Source: an uncultured Lachnospiraceae bacterium | Lineage (GTDB): Bacteria > Bacillota > Clostridia > Lachnospirales > Lachnospiraceae | Assembly (NCBI GenBank): GCA_947165025.1 | Contig: CAMUYQ010000002.1 | Coordinates: 1-64,000, forward strand | DNA: 64,000 nucleotides | Direction of reading: 5' to 3' | Part shown: positions 24,091 through 32,906 of the stretch, piece after piece | Numbering within the stretch: the stretch's first letter is position 1 | Layout of the letters: each line of letters begins with the position of its first letter | Program-made: the position numbers and the translations under genes | Notes under the pieces: model-generated | What the model was told of the DNA's origin: nothing | The model's database searches: none | Seen by the model: only the letters and a program-made list of their open reading frames with translations

Positions 24091-25017
24091 ATGAAGATCA
24101 AGAAGATCATGACGGTTGTCATGGCTGCAGTACTTGCGTTTGCCGTGACCGGCTGCACAGCCAATGTGACGGTCGAAACAAAGCCGAAGGCTGAAGAAGA
24201 AAAGAAGGAAGAACCTGCCAAAGAAGAAACGGCAAAAGGATCAGAGAAGTATTTTTCAGTCGGCGTATATCTGAACACGACCGAAGGAGAGAAATCTGAA
24301 AACGATAAGTATTATGTGTTCTCGGCGGATACATACGGACATACCGATGACGGTATTTCAGGATTACCGTTTGATTATGAGAACAGAGATGGCGGTGTAT
24401 GGTTTTCATTCGCCGATACGGATCCGGAGGATGAGGATTACCTGACAGTTGAATCCGTTGATAACGGTGTGGTTACAGGAACTTTCAAAGACGGTAAGAA
24501 GCAGGTGTTCACACCTGTGGCAGATGTCGATCCTGAAACATTTGATGCGGAAAATTATAAACGTTCTGCAAACGGAGAAGATCTTATATACAGAGATGCA
24601 AACGGATGGCGGGTACGCTACGATCCCAAACTCTTCACCGTAAACGGCGGCGGACCTTCTGTAAGCTTCGTTTATACCGGTGAATCAGCAGGAACAAATA
24701 TGATCACCGCAAGTTATAACGTTGACAAGGATGCGAAGACGGCCATTGCGGATCTTGCAAAGGAATGGGGCGATAAGGCCTCCACATCCGAAGGAATATT
24801 CCCCGGAACGGAAGATGTTACCGGATACTGGGTAACACTTCCTCCTGAACAGGGGACTTCCGGACTGTACTGCACAGCAATAGCAAGAGATTACATGCAG
24901 GGATATCTTTTGTTTGAACTTACCGGACACAACAGCGGAAACGACGAGGAAGATATGGCCGTATCGGATGCGCTTGCATCGGTGATCGATTCACTGGAAT
25001 TTGCAGTTTATAATTAA
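24091..25017 (+). CDS. Secreted lipoprotein of unknown function
   Basis: A 308-residue protein. Signal peptide residues 1-21 end in a lipobox (FAVTGC, acylated Cys22). A short Lys/Glu-rich linker to about residue 50 follows, then two beta-rich regions without recognised motifs. The C-terminal part (NGWRVRYDPKLFTVN, then SDALASVIDSLEF) resembles PsbP/DUF1795-like domains sometimes seen in lipoproteins; that is only a visual similarity. It starts 3 bases after the esterase stop and is followed by a strong terminator. Confidence 0.75.
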   Translation: MKIKKIMTVVMAAVLAFAVTGCTANVTVETKPKAEEEKKEEPAKEETAKGSEKYFSVGVYLNTTEGEKSENDKYYVFSADTYGHTDDGISGLPFDYENRDGGVWFSFADTDPEDEDYLTVESVDNGVVTGTFKDGKKQVFTPVADVDPETFDAENYKRSANGEDLIYRDANGWRVRYDPKLFTVNGGGPSVSFVYTGESAGTNMITASYNVDKDAKTAIADLAKEWGDKASTSEGIFPGTEDVTGYWVTLPPEQGTSGLYCTAIARDYMQGYLLFELTGHNSGNDEEDMAVSDALASVIDSLEFAVYN

Positions 25018-25038
25018 ACCGGATAAACGGTCATACAG

Positions 25039-25072
25039 AAAGAGAACGCCTCAAAACGAGGTGTTCTCTTTG
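25039..25072 (+). terminator. Rho-independent terminator after the lipoprotein gene
   Basis: AAAGAGAACGCCTC pairs with GAGGTGTTCTCTTT around an AAAAC loop. Because the left arm is A-rich, the hairpin could also stop transcription coming from the minus strand. Confidence 0.85.
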
Positions 25073-25090
25073 CGTTTCGTCAATATTACA

Positions 25091-25163
25091 TGGGACCAGC
25101 AGGGCTCGAACCTGCGACCTTTCGCACGTCAAGCGAACGCTCTCCCAGCTGAGCTATGATCCC
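25091..25163 (-). tRNA. tRNA-Val (GAC)
   Basis: The minus strand gives a full cloverleaf: acceptor GGGATCA/TGGTCCC, D arm GCTC/GAGC, anticodon stem TTCGC/GCGAA with loop TTGACGT (anticodon GAC), T loop TTCGAGC, discriminator A. CCA is not encoded. Confidence 0.95.
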
Positions 25164-25198
25164 ATCCGCCGTATTATAACACAGCCGTATGCATTGGT

Positions 25199-25687
25199 CT
25201 ATCCTTTCAAGGCATCTGCAAACGCATCAATGCTTTTATCCTTTTTGTCTGTTTGCCTTGCTTTCGGATCAAGAAATATGGCGGTTTGCTCAAACGATGT
25301 CTCGTTAATATACTTTTCAAGCTTGTCAAATGCCTTTTCGGCACCATTTCCTGCCTGGCAGGCAAATGCGGCAAATCTCTTTCCGGAAAGACTTTCCCTG
25401 TTTTCATTTATAAACGTCCTTAAAGGCGGCGTAAAGGTTGATGCCCACACAGGAAATCCAAAGATAATGCGGTCATATGCCGAAAGGTCGATCTCATATT
25501 CTTCAAGTTCCGGTTTCTCCTGCATGAGCGCACTCTTTCCACCCCAAAGGAACTTCATAGCTCCTTTGCTGCTGTAAGCTTTTTTCGGAACAAGACACAG
25601 AACGTCCGCGCCAAGCTTATCCTTTATCCTGTTCACAACATATTCGGTATTCCCTTCCAGAGAATAGTAAACGATCAAATCTTTCAT
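25199..25687 (-). CDS. Flavodoxin
   Basis: A 162-residue FMN protein. The phosphate loop is YYSLEGNTEYV at residues 7-17. The FGFPVWASTFTPPL segment near 76-89 contacts the isoalloxazine ring, and FACQAGNGAEKAF near 109 is the 90s-type loop. It is a low-potential electron carrier or flavodoxin-like oxidoreductase. Its start overlaps the stop of the C_GCAxxG_C_C gene by 4 bases, so the two are translationally coupled and may exchange electrons. Confidence 0.88.
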   Translation of the reverse strand: MKDLIVYYSLEGNTEYVVNRIKDKLGADVLCLVPKKAYSSKGAMKFLWGGKSALMQEKPELEEYEIDLSAYDRIIFGFPVWASTFTPPLRTFINENRESLSGKRFAAFACQAGNGAEKAFDKLEKYINETSFEQTAIFLDPKARQTDKKDKSIDAFADALKG

Positions 25688-26112
25688 CCTTTTGCTCCTT
25701 TATCAGCCTTCTGTTTTCCGTATTCCGACAAAACTCCTTCAAGTATGTCGCAGGCAGCTTCAATTGTATTTTTGCATCTGAATTGCGGATCAAAAGACTG
25801 AGGCTTTATGTCTTTACACAGTATCGATCCGTACTTTATATTAAACCTTCTTATCAATTCAGTGGTTATCGGTTTTATATCCTTGCTCTCATGAGCCTTT
25901 TGTTCAACGTACTTCATTGACAGTACAGATACAGCAGAAAGAATGGCTCCGCATGTGTTTCCGGTCTGTATTCCGGCGCCATAACCCCCGACCATTATCA
26001 TATCCCTGTCATGCAGTTTCAGGTCATAATACTCGTTTGCTGCACGTATCATAGTCTCTGCACAATTATAGTTTTGATCATAGTAATACTTTGAATAAAT
26101 GTCTTTGAGCAT
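25684..26112 (-). CDS. C_GCAxxG_C_C family putative redox protein
   Basis: A 142-residue protein with the family pattern: NCAETM near residue 16, GGYGAGIQTGNTCGAIL near 42-58, then two further cysteines (SILCKD near 98 and FRCKNT near 112). The conserved glycine-cysteine layout is thought to bind a redox cofactor or metal cluster. GGAAAGGG precedes the ATG. It is the first gene of a two-gene minus-strand unit with flavodoxin. Confidence 0.85.
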   Translation of the reverse strand: MLKDIYSKYYYDQNYNCAETMIRAANEYYDLKLHDRDMIMVGGYGAGIQTGNTCGAILSAVSVLSMKYVEQKAHESKDIKPITTELIRRFNIKYGSILCKDIKPQSFDPQFRCKNTIEAACDILEGVLSEYGKQKADKGAKG

Positions 26113-26205
26113 ATGGAGATTCCCTTTCCGACGATGAATTCACTGTTATCTATTTTACCAAAATGACATGTATTAACAATAGTAAGTTCAAATGTCATAA
26201 TACAA

Positions 26206-26234
26206 AGAAAGAAGCCGGTTTTCCGGCTTCCTTC
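26206..26234 (-). terminator. Terminator of the double-glycine peptide gene
   Basis: On the minus strand GAAGCCGG and CCGGCTTC pair around AAAA and are followed by TTTCTTTG. It lies 27 bases after the peptide gene's stop, between it and the redox pair. Confidence 0.75.
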
Positions 26235-26260
26235 AAAGGGAGGTTTATATGAAAAGTTTT

Positions 26261-26500
26261 TCAGTCGCTGTCTCCGATAAGCTGGTCCTGAGGAACATTG
26301 TAACGCTTTACCAGAAGACCATGGTCCCAAGGTAAAGGCCCAAGATCATAAACCCATCCGTATTTAAAGGAGAATTTTGATCTTTCTACATTATAGCGAT
26401 CACCGTTGTAGATTACTGCTTCACCGGCACAGTAATACTGCATGAGCGTCCATCCGCCGGCAATTTTTTCAAGCATCTCTGCGTTTAATATTTTCTTCAT
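26261..26500 (-). CDS. Small peptide with a double-glycine leader (bacteriocin- or RiPP-like precursor)
   Basis: A 79-residue product. The first 16 residues, MKKILNAEMLEKIAGG, match the double-glycine leader pattern cut by C39-peptidase ABC transporters. The 63-residue remainder is rich in aromatic residues (WTLMQYYCAGEAVIYNGDRY, then KYGWVYDLGPLPWDHG), has one cysteine, and shows no bacteriocin family I can name. AGAAGGCG precedes the ATG and a terminator follows. No transporter, immunity or modification gene is adjacent, so it would rely on machinery elsewhere. Confidence 0.6.
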   Translation of the reverse strand: MKKILNAEMLEKIAGGWTLMQYYCAGEAVIYNGDRYNVERSKFSFKYGWVYDLGPLPWDHGLLVKRYNVPQDQLIGDSD

Positions 26501-26670
26501 AACGTTCGCCTTCTTTCTGTATCATCCTCGCCGTATGCATCTCACACTTCATTCGGGATAACCGCTGCGGCTACTTTGTTTTCTTGATTATGTTATAATC
26601 CTTTGACTGTCACAAAAGCGGCACACAGGGAACTATTGAAATAAATATGTGTATCAACTAGAATAAAAAA

Positions 26671-27129
26671 ATGCACAGATTATATGAGAACAACGACATA
26701 TCGGTGTTTTGGGATTCGGATAAATGCTTTCATGCAAAAAAGTGCGTGACGGGATGTCCGGAGGCTTTTGATATTACGAAAAAGCCGTGGATCAATATTG
26801 ACAATGCGCCGACAGCCAAAGTGTGGCAGGCGGTATCAAACTGTCCGTCCGGTGCGCTTACCGTTACCTATAATCACGACATAAAGGTTTCTTTTGACGA
26901 ACAGAACAACAGAAGCGTTGCATTCGATAAGGACGTACAGATCGGCGAGTGCGATTTTGATATCATGTCTGAGGGATGGGAGATATACCATACGGAAGTA
27001 GATCCCGAATATTCAGGCAGAGGCATCGCCAAGAGACTTGTGTATTCTGTTTTGCAGGAAGCGGAACGCCGGAAACTGAATGTGATCCCGACGTGCTCTT
27101 ATGCGAGGAAGATAGTTGTAAACAAATAA
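26671..27129 (+). CDS. Mono-cluster ferredoxin (YjdI-like) fused to a GNAT (YjdJ-like) domain
   Basis: A 152-residue protein. Residues 1-66 carry a one-cluster ferredoxin-like domain with CFHAKKCVTGCPEAF and a later NCPSGALTV, the four cysteines needed for one Fe-S cluster. Residues 70-152 are a short GNAT domain with EVDPEYSGRGIAKRLV and CSYARKIV. In enterobacteria these parts are the separate neighbours YjdI and YjdJ. The Fe-S part may sense redox state for the acetyltransferase; that is inference. Confidence 0.82.
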   Translation: MHRLYENNDISVFWDSDKCFHAKKCVTGCPEAFDITKKPWINIDNAPTAKVWQAVSNCPSGALTVTYNHDIKVSFDEQNNRSVAFDKDVQIGECDFDIMSEGWEIYHTEVDPEYSGRGIAKRLVYSVLQEAERRKLNVIPTCSYARKIVVNK

Positions 27130-27146
27130 TGTGATTCAGGAAAATT

Positions 27147-27794
27147 ATGGAAAGCACAGATAACAAAAAGAAAAAACTCGCGGTGATCTTTCCGGGAGTT
27201 GGATACAACAAGGACCGGCCGCTGCTGTATTATGCCGGAAAGCAGGCGGTGGCAAGGGGATATGAGCTTGTACAGTTATCGTTTACGGGACTTGACTGGA
27301 GCAAGGAAAAACTGAAGGATCGTGATTTTCTGCTGGATGCACTTGATAAGTGTCTGAAGATGACAGAGGAGCAGCTGAAGGGGTGCGAAGACCTGTCACA
27401 GTGCGAGGTCGTGTTCATATCAAAGAGCATCGGGACAGTTGTTGCGGCAGCTTATGAGAGTAAGAATGATCTGACGGTAAAGCAGATATGTTTCTCACCT
27501 CTTGCGATAATAGGTGATCATGTAAGGAAAAATGGAGCCGTTCTGTTCTACGGTGATAACGATCCGTTTGCCGACTACAGGGACATCGAGAAGATCGCAG
27601 CAGAAAAGGATCTGGAGAAGGTCAGGATCGAAGGCGGTAACCATTCTCTTGAGACCGGAGATGTTATCTGCGATATTCGAAATCTGGAAATGATCATACA
27701 ACATGTTGATGAGTCTTTTATTAAATCAATAACGACGGATCTATCTCAACAACACCTTAATGAAAAAAAACGAGATACTGAAAAAAGGGTATAA
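27147..27794 (+). CDS. Alpha/beta-hydrolase-fold protein
   Basis: A 215-residue protein. The first strand and oxyanion region is LAVIFPGVGYNKDRPLLYY, the nucleophile-like elbow is FISKSIGTVVAA near residue 91, and the expected acid and histidine lie in YGDNDPFADY near 132 and EGGNHSLETG near 155. The set resembles small KANL3/Tex30-type hydrolases. Substrate unknown. The last 35 bases overlap the following FecR gene in another frame. Confidence 0.7.
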   Translation: MESTDNKKKKLAVIFPGVGYNKDRPLLYYAGKQAVARGYELVQLSFTGLDWSKEKLKDRDFLLDALDKCLKMTEEQLKGCEDLSQCEVVFISKSIGTVVAAAYESKNDLTVKQICFSPLAIIGDHVRKNGAVLFYGDNDPFADYRDIEKIAAEKDLEKVRIEGGNHSLETGDVICDIRNLEMIIQHVDESFIKSITTDLSQQHLNEKKRDTEKRV

Positions 27795-28821
27795 GAACGA
27801 ACTTACTGTCATCATCGTCGCGGCTTTGCTTGTTATAGCCGCGGCGATATTGCTGTTTGCTTTTGGCGGAAGGCTTCGAGGCTACACGGTCAGGATAAAG
27901 AAATACCATGACGCTGTTCTTGAAGATAACGGCAGAGAGAAGAGCATGAGGGAGGACCAACGTCTTCACAACGATGAGGCTCTGACAACAGGTGGTGAAG
28001 GATATGTAAAGATCGGGCTTGATGATACGAAGATCATCACTCTTCAGAAGAAGAGCCGTCTTGAAGTATCAAAGAAGGGTGACAGGTTCGAACTCGATCT
28101 TGAATCGGGGAGTCTGTATTTTGATGTGAACCGCAAGCTTGAGCCCGGCGAGGTCATGGAGTTTAACACGAGCACTATGATCGTCGGGATAAGAGGTACG
28201 GAAGGAAACATCTTCTTCAAGGACGGATACGAAGGTGTTGCGGTTAACGAAGGCACCGTTCATGTTACCGGATTCAATCATACAACCGGTGAAACAAAGG
28301 AGACAGACGTTTCCGCAGGAAAGAAGCTGACCGTTAATTCAACAGGGGATACTCTTGAATTCGTTATCGTTGACATTCCGCATTTTGACCAGTGGACAGA
28401 TCCGGTGACGATGGGTCCGTACTATGATCCTGCAATTGTTTTCATGGATGAGGATGACGGAAACGTCGAATCCGGAGACGGATATTATCCCGAAGATGAG
28501 AATAATACGGGAGAAGAGTATAACACAGGAGAGGACATTGCTCAGCAGCTTCCCAATGATCTTCTCGAAGCGGAGGTTCCGGACTATATAGATAACCCCG
28601 ATGAAGCCGGAGAGAGTGAATACAACGGCGGTCTTAAAGAGTTCGGCCGTATGGGTGAAAAGGCAGAGGAAGCAATCGATTCTGCCACCGAAGATGTGGG
28701 GTTCGGTATAGGGGCAAAGATCAAACAGGCGCTTTATGATTTCCTGATGTGGATAACGAAGCCGCTTGAAGAACTTACGATAAAGTTCGTTGAATACATT
28801 ATCTCACTGATCATTCTATAA
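27760..28821 (+). CDS. FecR-domain membrane-anchored protein
   Basis: A 353-residue protein. One membrane segment at about 15-37 is followed by an extracytoplasmic FecR fold (about 75-200): TGGEGYVKIGLDD, LESGSLYFDVNR, MIVGIRGTEGNIFF. A long acidic tail and a final hydrophobic helix (residues 325-353) close it. FecR domains often work in signalling or surface structures. The start lies inside the previous gene and lacks a clear ribosome site, so it may be translated by coupling. It converges with the YolD gene, overlapping by 11 bases. Confidence 0.75.
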   Translation: MKKNEILKKGYKNELTVIIVAALLVIAAAILLFAFGGRLRGYTVRIKKYHDAVLEDNGREKSMREDQRLHNDEALTTGGEGYVKIGLDDTKIITLQKKSRLEVSKKGDRFELDLESGSLYFDVNRKLEPGEVMEFNTSTMIVGIRGTEGNIFFKDGYEGVAVNEGTVHVTGFNHTTGETKETDVSAGKKLTVNSTGDTLEFVIVDIPHFDQWTDPVTMGPYYDPAIVFMDEDDGNVESGDGYYPEDENNTGEEYNTGEDIAQQLPNDLLEAEVPDYIDNPDEAGESEYNGGLKEFGRMGEKAEEAIDSATEDVGFGIGAKIKQALYDFLMWITKPLEELTIKFVEYIISLIIL

Positions 28822-29206
28822 ATCCGATGTCGTAAATATCGTCTATCGGAATGATATTTCCGTCGGACATGATGATTTTGTTCTCCATAGTATCGATCTT
28901 TTTGACGCATCCGGAATGGATCGTATAGCAGCCGCCTTCCTTGAGAAGGTCGGGAAGAAAATACGTGATCGTGACATATGAAGAGCCTTCATTTATCTGC
29001 TGAAGCTTTAGGTTAAGCTCACGGACCGCGTCTTCATCAAGTTCTATCTTCTCATCGGTCAGTCTTGCTGTTTCATCAACGGCATCTCCATATCCCGTAA
29101 GCGCGGCAAAAGGAGAGAACTGCGCTGCTCTTGCCGTCATGGACATATGGGGCCGCGTTCTGGATGTGTGATGAGGATGGTCTATTATCTTTGAATAATC
29201 GCTCAT
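28811..29206 (-). CDS. YolD-like protein
   Basis: A 131-residue protein with the YolD signature near residues 20-50 (MSMTARAAQFSPFAALTGYG) and a later beta-rich part (INEGSSYVTITYFLPD). YolD proteins are encoded beside Y-family polymerases in Firmicutes and are predicted partners, analogous in position to UmuD. The start overlaps the polymerase stop by 4 bases, so both are translated from the same SOS-regulated transcript. Confidence 0.88.
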   Translation of the reverse strand: MSDYSKIIDHPHHTSRTRPHMSMTARAAQFSPFAALTGYGDAVDETARLTDEKIELDEDAVRELNLKLQQINEGSSYVTITYFLPDLLKEGGCYTIHSGCVKKIDTMENKIIMSDGNIIPIDDIYDIGFIE

Positions 29207-30699
29207 GCTTTGTGTCCGCCTACCTGTTCGTTACGTTCTCTTGTTGTTGCACCTTCAAGGAAATTGGTTCCCTTCAGTATCGCATTCTTACCGTATTTGC
29301 TCTTGATATCAAGAGTGGCAAGCTGGAGAGCTTTTTCCCTGGAAAGCTTTTCATCTTCAAGCCGCCTCTCTTCCTGCGCCGCTTCAAAGTCGGTGAACAG
29401 ATCGAGCTGTTCATAAGTATCCTTATTAAGTGCTTCCTCTTCAGGAACGATCCTGCATGCGCATACGTTGATGCGTCGTATCATCAGCAACGGGTTGGTT
29501 ATGCGCTCATATAATTCCATCACGGCATCGGTGATAAGTCTTGTTGATGATGTCAGACGTCCGAGATTGGCGGTGCCGTGTCCGTGCTTCGGAACGAATC
29601 GTCCGTACCAGTCGAGCTTCCAATCCCCTTTGTATCCGGGTATCTCGCCGGGATCACGTACACTCTCATAGCCGATCGTCAGCACCATCTGATCCGTAAC
29701 AAGCCCCTTCCTGACAAGATCAAGAGTCAGAAGATCCGTCATCTCGCGAACAATGATGGCAGCTTCCTCATGTGAATAAGGACGCATCAGTACCTGGCCT
29801 GAGCTGATGCTGTTATTCAGAGGCCTGTAGTTTCTCGTATCTTCTATCGTACACGGTTCCCATCCCCAGGCATGATCGATTATGAGCTCAGCGTTCACGC
29901 CGAAAGCTTTGTACAGATTATCTTCGTATTCTTCGGAGTAAAGCGCGACATCACCCATCGTGGTAAGTCCCATCTTCTCAAGCTTCCTTGCGATGCCGCC
30001 ACCTATACGCCAGAAATCGGTGATCGGTTTGTGCGACCAGAGCTTCTGTCTGAACGACATCTCATCAAGTTCGGCTATCCTGACACCGTCCTTGTCGGCA
30101 GGCATATGCTTTGCCACTATATCCATCGCGACCTTGCACAGGAACATGTTTGTTCCGATACCGCAAGTTGCAGTGATCCCTGTAGTATCAAGAACATCCC
30201 TTATCATAGTAAGGGCGAGCTCATGAGCCGTCATATGATATGTCGCAAGATATGAGGTAACATCTATGAACACTTCGTCGCATGAGTAAACAAGTATATC
30301 TTCGGGCGCCACATATTTCAGATAAACGCGGTAGATGTCGGTGCTGTACTTCATGTAAAGAGACATTCTCGGGACAGCGACTATGTAGTCAACTTCCAGT
30401 GAAGGATCGGCATCAAGTAAGGGTTTCTGATCGCTCTTACCGGAAAATGAGCGGCGATGTATGGCAGTCAGTCTCATCGCGTTTACAGTCCTGATCTTCT
30501 GTACAACCTCAAACAGTCTCGGTCTTCCCGGAAGTCCGTATGATTTGAGAGAAGGGGATACGGCAAGACAGATCGTCTTGTCGGTACGCGACGAATCCGC
30601 AACAACAAGATTGGTCAGAAGCGGATCAAGCTTGCGCTCAGTACATTCCACGGAGGCATAAAAACTCTTCAGATCTATTGCTACATATAACCGGTCCAT
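29203..30699 (-). CDS. Y-family (DinB/UmuC-like) translesion DNA polymerase
   Basis: A 498-residue polymerase from the ATG at 30699, behind AGGAGG on the minus strand; a longer in-frame start exists but covers the promoter. The palm carries IDLKSFYASVEC (metal-binding Asp) near residue 7 and YSCDEVFIDVT (the DE pair) near 115. A helix-hairpin-helix region and little-finger domain follow. It copies past DNA lesions. The length and paired YolD gene fit the Firmicutes UvrX/YqjW-type group. A LexA-type box in its promoter indicates damage induction. Confidence 0.92.
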   Translation of the reverse strand: MDRLYVAIDLKSFYASVECTERKLDPLLTNLVVADSSRTDKTICLAVSPSLKSYGLPGRPRLFEVVQKIRTVNAMRLTAIHRRSFSGKSDQKPLLDADPSLEVDYIVAVPRMSLYMKYSTDIYRVYLKYVAPEDILVYSCDEVFIDVTSYLATYHMTAHELALTMIRDVLDTTGITATCGIGTNMFLCKVAMDIVAKHMPADKDGVRIAELDEMSFRQKLWSHKPITDFWRIGGGIARKLEKMGLTTMGDVALYSEEYEDNLYKAFGVNAELIIDHAWGWEPCTIEDTRNYRPLNNSISSGQVLMRPYSHEEAAIIVREMTDLLTLDLVRKGLVTDQMVLTIGYESVRDPGEIPGYKGDWKLDWYGRFVPKHGHGTANLGRLTSSTRLITDAVMELYERITNPLLMIRRINVCACRIVPEEEALNKDTYEQLDLFTDFEAAQEERRLEDEKLSREKALQLATLDIKSKYGKNAILKGTNFLEGATTRERNEQVGGHKA

Positions 30700-30717
30700 A
30701 ATGCCTCCTTTCCCCAT

Positions 30718-30746
30718 TATTATCGAACAGATGTTTGTGAATGTCA
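30718..30746 (-). promoter_or_regulatory. SOS promoter of the polymerase-YolD operon
   Basis: On the minus strand TTGACA, 17 bases and GATAAT form a promoter. Its spacer contains CAAACATCTGTTCG (plus-strand 30724-30737), one mismatch from the GAAC-N4-GTTC LexA core. The position is the same as in the promoter at 20815-20843. Confidence 0.78.
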
Positions 30747-30806
30747 ATCGGTCATTTCAGCCTGTATAATTACAGATAACATGGTACATGAAACGGAAGG
30801 TGCGAC

Positions 30807-31733
30807 ATGAAGATCATCAATGAATTAAGGACTCAGATAAACAGTGTTTTTGTCGGAAAAGAAAAAGTCACGGAAGACGTGCTGGTGTGTCTCCTGGCAG
30901 GAGGACATGTGCTTCTGGAGGATGTTCCCGGAGTAGGAAAAACTACTCTTGCAAGAACCCTTTCGCGATCGACCGACTGCAGCTTTGCGCGTATCCAGTT
31001 CACCCCCGATACACTTCCGTCGGATATCGTCGGACTGTCTGTCTACAATATGAAGACAGGAGAATTCGAGAACAGATCGGGTGCGATCATGCACAGCATG
31101 ATACTTGCCGATGAGATCAACAGGACATCTCCGAAAACACAGGCAAGTCTTCTTGAGGCAATGTCCGAGGGAAGAGTTACGATCGATGGGACAACATATG
31201 AACTTCCTCAGCCGTTTATGGTGATCGCAACGCAGAACCCTGTCGAATTTCTCGGAACATATCCTCTTCCGGAAGCACAGATGGACAGGTTCATGATGAG
31301 ACTTTCCATCGGATATCCCGATGCAGCGGAAGAGATACATCTTGCCAAAAACTTCCTTGAGGAAAAGAGTGCGGAGTCTGTCAGTGCCATATGCACGGCG
31401 GCTGATATCATCGAAATAAAGAACAAAGTAAAAGAGGTTCAGGTCAGTGACAACGTTCTGACATACATTCGGGATATCATTGATGCAACAAGAAAAGAGA
31501 GCAGATTCGTTCTCGGTGCGAGCCCCCGTGCGATGCTCGCACTTGTACTTGCTTCCCGGGCAAAGGCATTCCTTGAAGAGAGGGATTTTGTAAAGCCCGA
31601 TGATGTCAAAGCTGTTGCGGTCAATGTTCTTCATCACAGATTTTCGCTTACGAGCGAGGCAAAGATACGTAAGGAAAACACGGACAGCATACTGACATCC
31701 CTGATACTTGCAACCAAGATCCCGATGGAGTGA
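30807..31733 (+). CDS. MoxR-type AAA+ ATPase
   Basis: A 308-residue ATPase. Walker A is EDVPGVGKTTLART near residues 38-51, Walker B LADEINRTSPKTQ near 103, and the sensor region ATQNPVEFLGTYPLPEAQ near 140-157. A C-terminal lid (about 200-300) has the family's SPRAMLALVLASRAKA. MoxR ATPases act as chaperones for maturation or activation of partner proteins and are typically encoded beside DUF58 proteins, as here. It is the first gene of a three-gene operon. Confidence 0.93.
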   Translation: MKIINELRTQINSVFVGKEKVTEDVLVCLLAGGHVLLEDVPGVGKTTLARTLSRSTDCSFARIQFTPDTLPSDIVGLSVYNMKTGEFENRSGAIMHSMILADEINRTSPKTQASLLEAMSEGRVTIDGTTYELPQPFMVIATQNPVEFLGTYPLPEAQMDRFMMRLSIGYPDAAEEIHLAKNFLEEKSAESVSAICTAADIIEIKNKVKEVQVSDNVLTYIRDIIDATRKESRFVLGASPRAMLALVLASRAKAFLEERDFVKPDDVKAVAVNVLHHRFSLTSEAKIRKENTDSILTSLILATKIPME

Positions 31734-31742
31734 TTTTCTTAA

Positions 31743-32906
31743 ATGAGAAGAAACAGGATCATTTTACTCATTTTATGGATCGCATCCGTTGTGGCGATCT
31801 CCTTCTATGGGGGACCGGTCAGTTACGGCCTCTTTATTACTCTTACGGCGATACCGGTCGTATCGCTGGTCTATATCGTTTTCGTCATACTCGGATTCAG
31901 GATATACCAGAAGCTTGACGGAAGGCATCTGATAAGCGGACGAACGTCCGACTTCTATTTCACATTGCAGAACGAAAGTTTCATTCCGTTTGCGGGCATA
32001 CGTGTTGTGTTCTATTCTTCGTTCTCGTCGATAAGCGGCCTTGACGATTCAACCGAATACGAGATAACCCCTCACAATGGGATAAAAAAACAGACAAACC
32101 TCATATGCAGGTACAGAGGTGAATATGAGGTCGGTATCAAAAAGATCGTTGTTCAGGACTATCTGCGCCTTTTTTCTGTTTCATACAGAAACAGGGAGCC
32201 GATGCGCGTTACGGTCAGACCTGACATAATCACGCTTAATGCACTTCATACCGATGACAGGGTTTTGAGCAATACAAAAGATGCGAGAATAAACATGACA
32301 GAGCCTGATGTGCTATCACGCGAATATGTTCCCGGAGATGAGGTCAGAAGGATACACTGGAGATCGACGGCGGCTATGGGAAAACTGATGACGAGAGAAA
32401 GCATCGGTGAACGCCAGCAGGGAATCGGAGTGATCATGAGTCCCAACAGGATCAGCAGCCATGAGGAAGATTATCTTCCTGTCGAGAACAAGATGCTTGA
32501 GGCTGTCATCGCACTCGTTCTGTTCTATGTCGGTCAGAACACACCGGCTTCGTTTTACGGAAAGCTTGGCGGTGCGAATGAGCACGAAGTAAGCGACATG
32601 CGCCGGTTCGATGATTTTTACGCAATGGTCTCAGATCATATGTTTGATGAAAGAAGTGACTCCGGTGAGTTCTATGAAGAGATCCTGCATGGAGGATCGG
32701 TCTTTGATAAAAAAGAGGTATTCCTCGTGACGCACACTCTCGGTGAAGCGGAAACAAGACTTTCGGATGAACTAATAAAGACCGGCAGGGCCGTTACGAT
32801 ATACGTTATCACAAAGCAGGAGGCGGGCACAGTTCAGATCCCTGATGTCAGAGGCTGCAACACGGTGTTTGTACCTTCGGATGCACTGCTCACGGAGGTG
32901 ATGTGA
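31743..32906 (+). CDS. DUF58 membrane-anchored protein
   Basis: A 387-residue protein. Two hydrophobic segments (about 8-24 and 27-52) open it. A beta-rich region follows, then the DUF58 signature SREYVPGDEVRRIHWRSTAA near 190-210, and a von Willebrand A-like tail. These proteins are paired with MoxR ATPases and are probably their membrane-located clients. The start is 9 bases after moxR, and the stop overlaps the transglutaminase start by 4 bases. Confidence 0.9.
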   Translation: MRRNRIILLILWIASVVAISFYGGPVSYGLFITLTAIPVVSLVYIVFVILGFRIYQKLDGRHLISGRTSDFYFTLQNESFIPFAGIRVVFYSSFSSISGLDDSTEYEITPHNGIKKQTNLICRYRGEYEVGIKKIVVQDYLRLFSVSYRNREPMRVTVRPDIITLNALHTDDRVLSNTKDARINMTEPDVLSREYVPGDEVRRIHWRSTAAMGKLMTRESIGERQQGIGVIMSPNRISSHEEDYLPVENKMLEAVIALVLFYVGQNTPASFYGKLGGANEHEVSDMRRFDDFYAMVSDHMFDERSDSGEFYEEILHGGSVFDKKEVFLVTHTLGEAETRLSDELIKTGRAVTIYVITKQEAGTVQIPDVRGCNTVFVPSDALLTEVM

